Below are positions 39,141 through 51,600 of a stretch of 64,000 nt of DNA, in pieces. The position numbers were made by a program, and so were the translations under genes. Positions within the stretch are counted from its first letter, which is position 1. Every line of letters begins with the position of its first letter. Source of the DNA: Nectonema munidae (Eukaryota > Nematomorpha > Nectonematoida > Nectonematidae); the NCBI GenBank assembly GCA_030549495.1, contig JAUIRK010000643.1:726318-790317 (forward strand), in the 5' to 3' direction. The notes beneath the pieces are model-generated. The model searched no databases, was not told the DNA's origin, and saw only the letters and a program-made list of their open reading frames with translations.

Positions 39141-40771
39141 CAGGGTTGGGTTCAATTATAATTGTAATTTTGTTATTGAAAATTAATTACAACTAAAGTG
39201 TAAGTCTAATTGTAATTGTAATTGAGAAAAAATATAGAGTGTAATTGAAATTATAATTGTAATTAAAGCCTTATAATTGGAAAATAATTGTAATTGAAAC
39301 CCCAATTTTCAATTATTTTGACTATAAGAAGAGTATGTTGGAGGCGATATGAGAATCTTGAGTGTTCACTGATTTGCAAAACGTTGCTCGCTTCTCTCTC
39401 ATTTTCACTCGCTCTCTCTTTCTCACCCTTGAGCTAGTTTTTTATGTTACTTTACATTGAACACATGTGGGTCACTGTAGTTTGACTCTCATCATTCATC
39501 AATTACAGATACAAAAATATAAAGCTTGTCTTTGAAAACGGCAATATTCATTCATACATGAAAAAATTTATAGAAGCAATTCGTGAAGATGATGAGATTT
39601 TGTAGTTGGAATCTAGTTGTACAGTTGACGAAGCTTTGATGAATTTTTCCGAACATATTCCTTGCTTTGCTCACACTATTCAACTGGTGGTTAAAGATGG
39701 ATTGAAAAATACTCAAGAAATTCCAGCTATTATAAATAAAGGGTCTAAACTCATTAATCACATAAGACATTCAAGCCTATGTACAGAGATTTTTGAAGGA
39801 GATCATAAGTTTCAAGCAAAAAACGAGACTAGGTGGAGCAGTGCTAACAAGATGCTAAAATCTATTTTAATAGCTGATCCCATGAAAATTGAAAAGATCA
39901 AGTTTCTTAGAAAGATGACCAAAGATGAGATGAATATCCTCAAAATAATAACAGAAGTTTTAACATCGTTTGAAATTGCTACGAATCAATGCCAAGAACA
40001 AAACGTAGTAACATCTAGTCTCGTGTTACCTTGTATTCGAGGTATAAAGTCTGCACTACTTGAGCTATCTTCACAGTACAAATCGAGTCTAGTTTCGAAT
40101 ATTTCTTTCTCAGTTGAAAAGCGCTTAAATATATATGAAAAAAGTGATGCTTTTCGATTAGCAGCTGTTCTTGATCCAAGATGGAAAACTGATTGGTGCA
40201 CACAGGAGGAAATCCTTGAGCTGACTCATCTGCTGCAAAAGAAAGTTACAGCGTTAGTCCCACTGAATAAAACAAGTACACTTCAACAAGTGACAGAATC
40301 TCCTAAGAAAAAATGCAAACACTTCAATTTCATGTCTACAAAGCCCATTGCGAAGGATTACACAAACTTTTTAAGCACATCGGCTGATTATCAGATAAAG
40401 TCTTATCTAAAAGAATCAACAATTCCGGAGGACAGCGACCCGCTTATTTTCTGGCAACAAAATAAATCTATTTATCCTGAGTTAAAAACGCTAGCTCTTC
40501 GCTATTTAGCTATTCTTGCATCATCTGCTCCTGTCGAACGAGTTTTTTCGATTGCTGGCAAAATTATAAGGCCAGACAGATGCCGTTTATCTGATTCGAG
40601 ATTTGAGGAGTTGTAATTGTAATTGTAATTATAATTGAAAGAAAAATTAATTACATAATTGTAATTGTAATTGAAAATTTTTTTTTAACATAATTGTAAT
40701 TATAATTGTAGTTTAAGGGTAGTAAATAAAAGTGTAATGGTAATTGAAAGTTATAATTGACCCCAACCCTG
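39141..40771 (+). mobile_element. hAT element inserted in piggyBac fossil 2
   Basis: Ends CAGGGTTGGGTTCAATTATA (left) and CAGGGTTGGGGTCAATTATA (right, reverse complement) lie inside 8-mers ATTACAAA (39133-39140) and ATTACAAC (40772-40779), which differ at one base. Subterminal TAATTGTAATT tracts follow both ends. A 336-residue frame (39606-40616) encodes the C-terminal half of a hAT transposase: FSEHIPCFAHTIQLVVKDGL, NETRWSSANKML, VLDPRWKTDW, and SSAPVERVFSIAGKIIRP with RCRLSD. The BED finger and first catalytic region are absent from the short left part, so it is an internally deleted, non-autonomous copy. The long intact frame suggests it is younger than its piggyBac host. Confidence 0.88.
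39606..40616 (+). CDS. Truncated hAT transposase
   Basis: Within the hAT element at 39141-40771. The frame extends upstream past an in-frame stop (NIHSYMKKFIEAIREDDEIL, stop, then LESS). It ends at the dimerisation domain (SDSRFEEL). It lacks the N-terminal DNA-binding domain, so it is not expected to transpose by itself. Confidence 0.8.
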   Translation: MESSCTVDEALMNFSEHIPCFAHTIQLVVKDGLKNTQEIPAIINKGSKLINHIRHSSLCTEIFEGDHKFQAKNETRWSSANKMLKSILIADPMKIEKIKFLRKMTKDEMNILKIITEVLTSFEIATNQCQEQNVVTSSLVLPCIRGIKSALLELSSQYKSSLVSNISFSVEKRLNIYEKSDAFRLAAVLDPRWKTDWCTQEEILELTHLLQKKVTALVPLNKTSTLQQVTESPKKKCKHFNFMSTKPIAKDYTNFLSTSADYQIKSYLKESTIPEDSDPLIFWQQNKSIYPELKTLALRYLAILASSAPVERVFSIAGKIIRPDRCRLSDSRFEEL

Positions 40772-41804
40772 ATTACAACATAGTTAGTTTACGATCTTTG
40801 CATATAATTTCTCAATGCTCCTTGCAAACATCATGTTTGTAAGATGTGCTACTTTGGAAAAATTTGCGAATGTTAGGTTTGCGCATTATGCATGGACCTC
40901 TTGTAGACGAAGAAATTGTCTCTTGTAATTGTCTTTTATATCGATAGAGACCTAAAATTATGCGTACTTCTCTTGGGATAGATGTACATTGAACTCTCAT
41001 TTCCATTGCATTATCTGCAAGTTGAAAACATGGAATTTATTATTTCTTTATACTTCCACATCTGGAAGAATATATTTATGGACAGTTATTCATAACAATT
41101 ACTGAAGTGTTTAGAGCAGCCATGTCCAAATAGTTATAAAACACAGCTACTGGCCATCTTCGCGTGGACCTGTATGTTGTGAAATTTCGGCACATTTGAT
41201 TTGCGTTGTCTACCCCACACTAGTACTGGTTATAGACAAGCATTGACTCTGGTTTTTTTCTTTCTTCATAAAATGAGATTGGGTCATACTGCGGCTTTGA
41301 AATTGATGTGAGCGTGGTTTTTGGGAATGTATGCAACTAAAGAAGAGAAATCACTATATACCACTCGAGATTCACATTCATCAAGACCTTCTTGGCTTAG
41401 ATATCTTTTTTTGAAAATTTGAGGAACACACCTTCTAGAATCTAGTTGAATTTAATGTACCAAGAAAAGTTTATGAATGTTGTATACCCAAAGAACATAG
41501 TTTGTGGTCTATAAAAAATCTATCACATATTATTCCTGTTCCGCTGGGAATTGAAGAGTTCAAAACTAAACGCTTTGTTATTTCGACACCTATGAAAAAA
41601 TTGGAATCACAATAGTTCGAGATGTAAATTTCAGGCGATAAAACGGTTCGGGGTCGTTTTGGTGGTAAAATTTGATCCCCCATTTGCCAGGTTTCCTTGA
41701 GTCAAAAATTTTAATCGGACAATTTCTAAACTTGCTCATAAACGGTAACATACTGGTTAGGAGTCCAATACCTAAAAATTACGAGATATAATTTTTGTAT
41801 GTGT

Positions 41805-42208
41805 CAGAGCCTAGCGGCGACTCCAAATTTTCCCGTTCGCCGAGGGAAAGGTTTTATCTCCATTATTGGGGATTTGATAGAAAAATTGATCGTTTATATT
41901 CTGTAAATATATACATTTTACAAAATCTTTATTATCTTTTTGTAAACATATACATTATTTACTTGTCAACATAATTTCAATATGAAATAATACTGAAAAA
42001 AATTCGTTTTGGTTGCATGTCAATTTTTGTTGGGCAAAATAAGGAATTATTTAAAAATTTAAAGGCTTAAATAAAAAAGTTTTCATCTTTTTGTTTCATT
42101 AAATACTTTTATATTTCATCATTGAGAAAATTGTTTCCCGACCCGCCCGTTCCCCGCGGAGAGAGCATCTTCCCGAATGACCTAAAAATTCACTCCCCGC
42201 TGGGCTAT
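41805..42208. mobile_element. hAT-like MITE within piggyBac fossil 2
   Basis: The left end CAGAGCCTAGCGGCGACT pairs with the right end read in reverse (CATAGCCCAGCGGGGAGT), agreeing at most positions. The element splits piggyBac coding blocks and is GC-rich at both ends only. The target duplication is not clear. Confidence 0.55.
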
Positions 42209-42604
42209 GCGTATAAATATTTGTATGCGTGTAGTTGTGTGTATAGGTTTTTGTCCCTGTTTGCATATTTGTTCGTATTCATGTTTCTATGAGTGATGTC
42301 ACATCTTGAAAAGCATGATCTTACTTAGTAAAGACTTTATTGAAATGGTAGTGTATAATCCTTATAGAGGCAATTTTATCCATTTCTGTTTCTCTGGTCA
42401 GAGGGTTGTCAAATCGTAAAAATCTTGATATTAATTTAAAATCATTTCTAGTAAGAACAACTTTTACAAAAAAAGAATTTTTTTGCGAAAACAATTTTTC
42501 TATCGAAACTTTTTGATCGTGATTTATTCCCATTTGGTAGAGGCAAGCAATATAAGCAACAGTTTATCAATGCAGAAAGATGAAGCAAAGGAAACGACAT
42601 TGGT

Positions 42605-45600
42605 TGAAGCACAATTTGAAAAACGCGGGATGAAGCACAATTTGAAAAACGTGGGATGAAGCGAAATTTGAAAAACGCGGGATGAAGCGCAATTTGAAAA
42701 ACGCGGGATGAAGCGCAATTTGAAAAAAGGGGGATAAAGCACACTTTGAAAAACGCGGGATGAAGCGCAATTTGAAAAAAGGGGGATAAAGCACACTTTG
42801 AAAAACGCGGGATGAAGCGCAATTTGAAAAAAGGGGGATAAAGCACACTTTGAAAAACGCGGGATGAAGCGCAATTTGAAAAAAGGGGGATAAAGCACAA
42901 TTTGAAAACGCGGGATGAAGCGCAATTTGAAAAACGCAGGATGAAGCGCAATTTGAAAAACGTGGGATGAAGCGAAATTTGAAAAACGCGGGATGAAGCA
43001 CAATTTGAAAAACGCGGGATGAAGCACAATTTGAAAAACGCGGGATGAAGCACAATTTGAAAAACGCGGGATGAAGCACAATTTGAAAAACACGGGATGA
43101 AGCACACTTTGAAAAACGCGGGATGAAGCACAATTTGAAAAACGCGGGATGAAAAGCAATTTGAAAAACGCGGGATGAAGCACAATTTGAAAAACGCGGG
43201 ATGAAGCACAATTTGAAAAACGCGGGATGAAGCACAATTTGAAAAACGCGGGATGAAGCGCAATTTGAAAAACGCGGGATGAAGCGCAATTTGAAAAACG
43301 CGGGATGAAGCGCAATTTGAAAAACGCGGGATGAAGCACAATTTGAAAAACGCGGGATGAAGCACAATTTGAAAAACGCAGGATGAAGCGCAATTTGAAA
43401 AACGCGGGATGAAGCACAATTTGAAAAACGCGGGATGAAGCGCAATTTGAAAAAGGCGGGATGAAGCGCAATTTGAAAAACGCGGGATGAAGCGCAATTT
43501 GAAAAACGCGGGATGAAGCACAATTTGAAAAACGCGGGATGAAGCACACTTTGAAAAACGCGGGATGAAGCGCAATTTGAAAAAGGCGGGATGAAGCGCA
43601 ATTTGAAAAACGCAGGATGAAGCGCAATTTGAAAAACGCGGGATGAAGCGCAATTTGAAAAACGCGGGATGAAGCGCAATTTGAAAAACGCGGGATGAAG
43701 CACAATTTGAAAAACGCGGGATGAAGCGCAATTTGAAAAACGCGGGATGAAGCGCAATTTGAAAAACGCGGGATGAAGCGCAATTTGAAAAACGCGGGAT
43801 GAAGCGCAATTTGAAAAACGCGGGATGAAGCGCAATTTGAAAAACGCGGGATGAAGCACAATTTGAAAAACGCGGGATGAAGCGCAATTTGAAAAACGCG
43901 GGATGAAGCGCAATTTGAAAAACGCGGGATGAAGCGCAATTTGAAAAACGCGGGATGAAGCACAATTTGAAAAACGCGGGATGAAGCGCAATTTGAAAAA
44001 CGCGGGATGAAGCGCAATTTGAAAAACGCGGGATGAAGCGCAATTTGAAAAAAGGGGGATAAAGCACACTTTGAAAAACGCGGGATGAAGCGCAATTTGA
44101 AAAAAGGGGGATAAAGCACACTTTGAAAAACGCGGGATGAAGCGCAATTTGAAAAAAGGGGGATAAAGCACAATTTGAAAACGCGGGATGAAGCACAATT
44201 TGAAAAACGCGGGATGAAGCGCAATTTGAAAAACGCAGGATGAAGCGCAATTTGAAAAACGTGGGATGAAGCGAAATTTGAAAAACGCGGGATGAAGCAC
44301 AATTTGAAAAACGTGGGATGAAGCGAAATTTGAAAAACGCGGGATGAAGCACAATTTGAAAAACGCGGGATGAAGCACAATTTGAAAAACACGGGATGAA
44401 GCACACTTTGAAAAACGCGGGATGAAGCGCAATTTGAAAAACGCGGGATGAAGCGCAATTTGAAAAACGCGGGATGAAGCGCAATTTGAAAAACGCGGGA
44501 TGAAGCGCAATTTGAAAAACGCGGGATGAAGCACAATTTGAAAAACGCGGGATGAAGCGCAATTTGAAAAACGCGGGATGAAGCGCAATTTGAAAAACGC
44601 GGGATGAAGCGCAATTTGAAAAACGCGGGATGAAGCACAATTTGAAAAACGCGGGATGAAGCACAATTTGAAAAACGCAGGATGAAGCGCAATTTGAAAA
44701 ACGCGGGATGAAGCACAATTTGAAAAACGCGGGATGAAGCGCAATTTGAAAAAGGCGGGATGAAGCGCAATTTGAAAAACGCGGGATGAAGCGCAATTTG
44801 AAAAACGCGGGATGAAGCACAATTTGAAAAACGCGGGATGAAGCACACTTTGAAAAACGCGGGATGAAGCGCAATTTGAAAAAGGCGGGATGAAGCGCAA
44901 TTTGAAAAACGCGGGATGAAGCGCAATTTGAAAAACGCGGGATGAAGCGCAATTTGAAAAACGCGGGATGAAGCACACTTTGAAAAACGCGGGATGAAGC
45001 GCAATTTGAAAAAGGCGGGATGAAGCGCAATTTGAAAAAGGCGGGATGAAGCGCAATTTGAAAAAGGCGGGATGAAGCGCAATTTGAAAAACGCGGGATG
45101 AAGCGCAATTTGAAAAAGGCGGGATGAAGCGCAATTTGAAAAACGCGGGATGAAGCGCAATTTGAAAAACGCGGGATGAAGCGCAATTTGAAAAACGCGG
45201 GATGAAGCACAATTTGAAAAACGCGGGATGAAGCGCAATTTGAAAAACGCAGGATGAAGCGCAATTTGAAAAACGTGGGATGAAGCGAAATTTGAAAAAC
45301 GCGGGATGAAGCACAATTTGAAAAACGTGGGATGAAGCGAAATTTGAAAAACGCGGGATGAAGCACAATTTGAAAAACGCGGGATGAAGCACAATTTGAA
45401 AAACACGGGATGAAGCACACTTTGAAAAACGCGGGATGAAGCGCAATTTGAAAAACGCGGGATGAAGCGCAATTTGAAAAACGCGGGATGAAGCGCAATT
45501 TGAAAAACGCGGGATGAAGCGCAATTTGAAAAACGCGGGATGAAGCACAATTTGAAAAACGCGGGATGAAGCGCAATTTGAAAAACGCGGGATGAAGCGC

Positions 45601-48600
45601 AATTTGAAAAACGCGGGATGAAGCGCAATTTGAAAAACGCGGGATGAAGCACAATTTGAAAAACGCGGGATGAAGCACAATTTGAAAAACGCAGGATGAA
45701 GCGCAATTTGAAAAACGCGGGATGAAGCACAATTTGAAAAACGCGGGATGAAGCGCAATTTGAAAAAGGCGGGATGAAGCGCAATTTGAAAAACGCGGGA
45801 TGAAGCGCAATTTGAAAAACGCGGGATGAAGCACAATTTGAAAAACGCGGGATGAAGCACACTTTGAAAAACGCGGGATGAAGCGCAATTTGAAAAAGGC
45901 GGGATGAAGCGCAATTTGAAAAACGCGGGATGAAGCGCAATTTGAAAAACGCGGGATGAAGCACAATTTGAAAAACGCGGGATGAAGCACACTTTGAAAA
46001 ACGCGGGATGAAGCGCAATTTGAAAAAGGCGGGATGAAGCGCAATTTGAAAAACGCAGGATGAAGCGCAATTTGAAAAACGCGGGATGAAGCGCAATTTG
46101 AAAAACGCGGGATGAAGCGCAATTTGAAAAACGCGGGATGAAGCACAATTTGAAAAACGCGGGATGAAGCGCAATTTGAAAAACGCGGGATGAAGCGCAA
46201 TTTGAAAAACGCGGGATGAAGCGCAATTTGAAAAACGCGGGATGAAGCGCAATTTGAAAAACGCGGGATGAAGCGCAATTTGAAAAACGCGGGATGAAGC
46301 ACAATTTGAAAAACGCGGGATGAAGCGCAATTTGAAAAACGCGGGATGAAGCGCAATTTGAAAAACGCGGGATGAAGCGCAATTTGAAAAACGCGGGATG
46401 AAGCACAATTTGAAAAACGCGGGATGAAGCGCAATTTGAAAAACGCGGGATGAAGCGCAATTTGAAAAACGCGGGATGAAGCGCAATTTGAAAAAAGGGG
46501 GATAAAGCACACTTTGAAAAACGCGGGATGAAGCGCAATTTGAAAAAAGGGGGATAAAGCACACTTTGAAAAACGCGGGATGAAGCGCAATTTGAAAAAA
46601 GGGGGATAAAGCACAATTTGAAAACGCGGGATGAAGCACAATTTGAAAAACGCGGGATGAAGCGCAATTTGAAAAACGCAGGATGAAGCGCAATTTGAAA
46701 AACGTGGGATGAAGCGAAATTTGAAAAACGCGGGATGAAGCACAATTTGAAAAACGTGGGATGAAGCGAAATTTGAAAAACGCGGGATGAAGCACAATTT
46801 GAAAAACGCGGGATGAAGCACAATTTGAAAAACACGGGATGAAGCACACTTTGAAAAACGCGGGATGAAGCGCAATTTGAAAAACGCGGGATGAAGCGCA
46901 ATTTGAAAAACGCGGGATGAAGCGCAATTTGAAAAACGCGGGATGAAGCGCAATTTGAAAAACGCGGGATGAAGCACAATTTGAAAAACGCGGGATGAAG
47001 CGCAATTTGAAAAACGCGGGATGAAGCGCAATTTGAAAAACGCGGGATGAAGCGCAATTTGAAAAACGCGGGATGAAGCACAATTTGAAAAACGCGGGAT
47101 GAAGCACAATTTGAAAAACGCAGGATGAAGCGCAATTTGAAAAACGCGGGATGAAGCACAATTTGAAAAACGCGGGATGAAGCGCAATTTGAAAAAGGCG
47201 GGATGAAGCGCAATTTGAAAAACGCGGGATGAAGCGCAATTTGAAAAACGCGGGATGAAGCACAATTTGAAAAACGCGGGATGAAGCACACTTTGAAAAA
47301 CGCGGGATGAAGCGCAATTTGAAAAAGGCGGGATGAAGCGCAATTTGAAAAACGCGGGATGAAGCGCAATTTGAAAAACGCGGGATGAAGCGCAATTTGA
47401 AAAACGCGGGATGAAGCACACTTTGAAAAACGCGGGATGAAGCGCAATTTGAAAAAGGCGGGATGAAGCGCAATTTGAAAAAGGCGGGATGAAGCGCAAT
47501 TTGAAAAAGGCGGGATGAAGCGCAATTTGAAAAACGCGGGATGAAGCGCAATTTGAAAAAGGCGGGATGAAGCGCAATTTGAAAAACGCGGGATGAAGCG
47601 CAATTTGAAAAACGCGGGATGAAGCGCAATTTGAAAAACGCGGGATGAAGCACAATTTGAAAAACGCGGGATGAAGCGCAATTTGAAAAACGCAGGATGA
47701 AGCGCAATTTGAAAAACGTGGGATGAAGCACACTTTGAAAAACGCGGGATGAAGCACACTTTGAAAAACGCGGGATGAAGCGCAATTTGAAAAAGGCGGG
47801 ATGAAGCGCAATTTGAAAAACGCGGGATGAAGCGCAATTTGAAAAACGCGGGATGAAGCACACTTTGAAAAACGCGGGATGAAGCGCAATTTGAAAAACG
47901 CGGGATGAAGCGCAATTTGAAAAACGCGGGATGAAGCGCAATTTGAAAAACGCGGGATGAAGCGCAATTTGAAAAACGCGGGATGAAGCACAATTTGAAA
48001 AACGCGGGATGAAGCGCAATTTGAAAAACGCGGGATGAAGCGCAATTTGAAAAAGGCGGGATGAAGCGCAATTTGAAAAACGCGGGATGAAGCGCAATTT
48101 GAAAAACGCAGGATCAAGCACACTTTGAAAAACGCGGGATGAAGCGCAATTTGAAAAAGGCGGGATGAAGCGCAATTTGAAAAACGCGGGATGAAGCACA
48201 ATTTGAAAAACGCGGGATGAAGCACACTTTGAAAAACGCGGGATGAAGCACACTTTGAAAAACGCGGGATGAAGCGCAATTTGAAAAAGGCGGGATGAAG
48301 CGCAATTTGAAAAACGCGGGATGAAGCGCAATTTGAAAAACGCGGGATGAAGCGCAATTTGAAAAACGCGGGATGAAGCGCAATTTGAAAAACGCGGGAT
48401 GAAGCACAATTTGAAAAACGCGGGATGAAGCACACTTTGAAAAACGCGGGATGAAGCGCAATTTGAAAAAGGCGGGATGAAGCGCAATTTGAAAAACGCG
48501 GGATGAAGCGCAATTTGAAAAACGCGGGATGAAGCACACTTTGAAAAACGCGGGATGAAGCGCAATTTGAAAAAGGCGGGATGAAGCGCAATTTGAAAAA

Positions 48601-51600
48601 CGCGGGATGAAGCACAATTTGAAAAACGCGGGATGAAGCACACTTTGAAAAACGCGGGATGAAGCGCAATTTGAAAAAGGCGGGATGAAGCGCAATTTGA
48701 AAAAGGCGGGATGAAGCGCAATTTGAAAAACGCGGGATGAAGCGCAATTTGAAAAACGCGGGATGAAGCACACTTTGAAAAACGCGGGATGAAGCACACT
48801 TTGAAAAACGCGGGATGAAGCGCAATTTGAAAAAGGCGGGATGAAGCGCAATTTGAAAAACGCGGGATGAAGCGCAATTTGAAAAACGCGGGATGAAGCA
48901 CACTTTGAAAAACGCGGGATGAAGCACACTTTGAAAAAGGCGGGATGAAGCGCAATTTGAAAAAGGCGGGATGAAGCGCAATTTGAAAAACGCGGGATGA
49001 AGCACAATTTGAAAAACGCGGGATGAAGCACACTTTGAAAAACGCGGGATGAAGCGCAATTTGAAAAAGGCGGGATGAAGCGCAATTTGAAAAACGCGGG
49101 ATGAAGCGCAATTTGAAAAACGCGGGATGAAGCACACTTTGAAAAACGCGGGATGAAGCACACTTTGAAAAACGCGGGATGAAGCGCAATTTGAAAAAGG
49201 CGGGATGAAGCGCAATTTGAAAAACGCGGGATGAAGCGCAATTTGAAAAACGCGGGATGAAGCGCAATTTGAAAAACGCGGGATGAAGCGCAATTTGAAA
49301 AACGCGGGATGAAGCACACTTTGAAAAACGCGGGATGAAGCCCAATTTGAAAAAGGCGGGATGAAGCGCAATTTGAAAAACGCGGGATGAAGCGCAATTT
49401 GAAAAACGCAGGATGAAGCACACTTTGAAAAACGCGGGATGAAGCGCAATTTGAAAAAGGCGGGATGAAGCGCAATTTGAAAAACGCGGGATGAAGCACA
49501 ATTTGAAAAACGCGGGATGAAGCACACTTTGAAAAACGCGGGATGAAGCACACTTTGAAAAACGCGGGATGAAGCGCAATTTGAAAAACGCGGGATGAAG
49601 CGCAATTTGAAAAACGCGGGATGAAGCGCAATTTGAAAAACGCGGGATGAAGCACAATTTGAAAAACGCGGGATGAAGCACACTTTGAAAAACGCGGGAT
49701 GAAGCGCAATTTGAAAAACGCGGGATGAAGCACACTTTGAAAAACGCGGGATGAAGCGCAATTTGAAAAAGGCGGGATGAAGCGCAATTTGAAAAACGCG
49801 GGATGAAGCGCAATTTGAAAAACGCGGGATGAAGCACACTTTGAAAAACGCGGGATGAAGCGCAATTTGAAAAACGCGGGATGAAGCACAATTTGAAAAA
49901 CGCGGGATGAAGCACACTTTGAAAAACGCGGGATGAAGCGCAATTTGAAAAAGGCGGGATGAAGCGCAATTTGAAAAACGCGGGATGAAGCGCAATTTGA
50001 AAAACGCGGGATGAAGCACACTTTGAAAAACGCGGGATGAAGCACACTTTGAAAAACGCGGGATGAAGCGCAATTTGAAAAAGGCGGGATGAAGCGCAAT
50101 TTGAAAAACGCGGGATGAAGCGCAATTTGAAAAACGCGGGATGAAGCGCAATTTGAAAAACGCGGGATGAAGCGCAATTTGAAAAACGCGGGATGAAGCA
50201 CACTTTGAAAAACGCGGGATGAAGCACAATTTGAAAAAAGGGGGATAAAGCACACTTTGAAAAACGCGGGATGAAGCGCAATTTGAAAAAAGGGGGATAA
50301 AGCACAATTTGAAAACGCGGGATGAAGCACAATTTGAAAAACGCGGGATGAAGCGCAATTTGAAAAACGCAGGATGAAGCGCAATTTGAAAAACGCGGGA
50401 TGAAGCACAATTTGAAAAACGCGGGATGAAGCACACTTTGAAAAACGCGGGATGAAGCGCAATTTGAAAAAGGCGGGATGAAGCGCAATTTGAAAAACGC
50501 GGGATGAAGCGCAATTTGAAAAACGCGGGATGAAGCACAATTTGAAAAACGCGGGATGAAGCACACTTTGAAAAACGCGGGATGAAGCGCAATTTGAAAA
50601 AGGCGGGATGAAGCGCAATTTGAAAAACGCGGGATGAAGCGCAATTTGAAAAACGCGGGATGAAGCACACTTTGAAAAACGCGGGATGAAGCGCAATTTG
50701 AAAAAGGCGGGATGAAGCGCAATTTGAAAAAGGCGGGATGAAGCGCAATTTGAAAAACGCGGGATGAAGCGCAATTTGAAAAACGCGGGATGAAGCGCAA
50801 TTTGAAAAAGGCGGGATGAAGCGCAATTTGAAAAACGCGGGATGAAGCGCAATTTGAAAAACGCGGGATGAAGCGCAATTTGAAAAACGCGGGATGAAGC
50901 GCAATTTGAAAAATGCGGGATGAAGCACAATTTGAAAAACGCGGGATGAAGCGCAATTTGAAAAACGCGGGATGAAGCACAATTTGAAAAACGCGGGATG
51001 AAGCACACTTTGAAAAACGCGGGATGAAGCGCAATTTGAAAAAGGCGGGATGAAGCGCAATTTGAAAAACGCGGGATGAAGCGCAATTTGAAAAACGCGG
51101 GATGAAGCGCAATTTGAAAAACGCGGGATGAAGCGCAATTTGAAAAACGCGGGATGAAGCACAATTTGAAAAACGCGGGATGAAGCGCAATTTGAAAAAC
51201 GCGGGATGAAGCGCAATTTGAAAAACGCGGGATGAAGCGCAATTTGAAAAACGCGGGATGAAGCGCAATTTGAAAAACGCGGGATGAAGCACAATTTGAA
51301 AAACGCGGGATGAAGCGCAATTTGAAAAACGCGGGATGAAGCGCAATTTGAAAAACGCGGGATGAAGCGCAATTTGAAAAAAGGGGGATAAAGCACACTT
51401 TGAAAAACGCGGGATGAAGCGCAATTTGAAAAAAGGGGGATAAAGCACACTTTGAAAAACGCGGGATGAAGCGCAATTTGAAAAAAGGGGGATAAAGCAC
51501 AATTTGAAAACGCGGGATGAAGCACAATTTGAAAAACGCGGGATGAAGCACAATTTGAAAAACGTGGGATGAAGCGAAATTTGAAAAACGCGGGATGAAG

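Larger units (their letters stand above)
38838..42533 (-). mobile_element. piggyBac fossil 2, carrying a hAT and a MITE
   Basis: Left terminus TTAACCCTCCCACGACC. On the minus strand, from 42533: NDFKLISRFLRFDNPLTR with MDKIASIRI, then (after the MITE at 41805-42208) YWTPNQYVTVYEQV, CPIKIFDSRKPGKWGIKFYH, GIICDRFFIDHKL, then CGVDNANQM and TRRWPVAVFYNYLDMAALNT, and the Cys-rich tail ending VCKEH near 40812. This is the piggyBac order. The active-site DEQ appears as TVYEQV, and stops and frame breaks are common. The N-terminus is cut off near the start of the 26-bp satellite. Its TTAA end abuts piggyBac fossil 1, so fossil 2 probably inserted into fossil 1. Confidence 0.75.
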
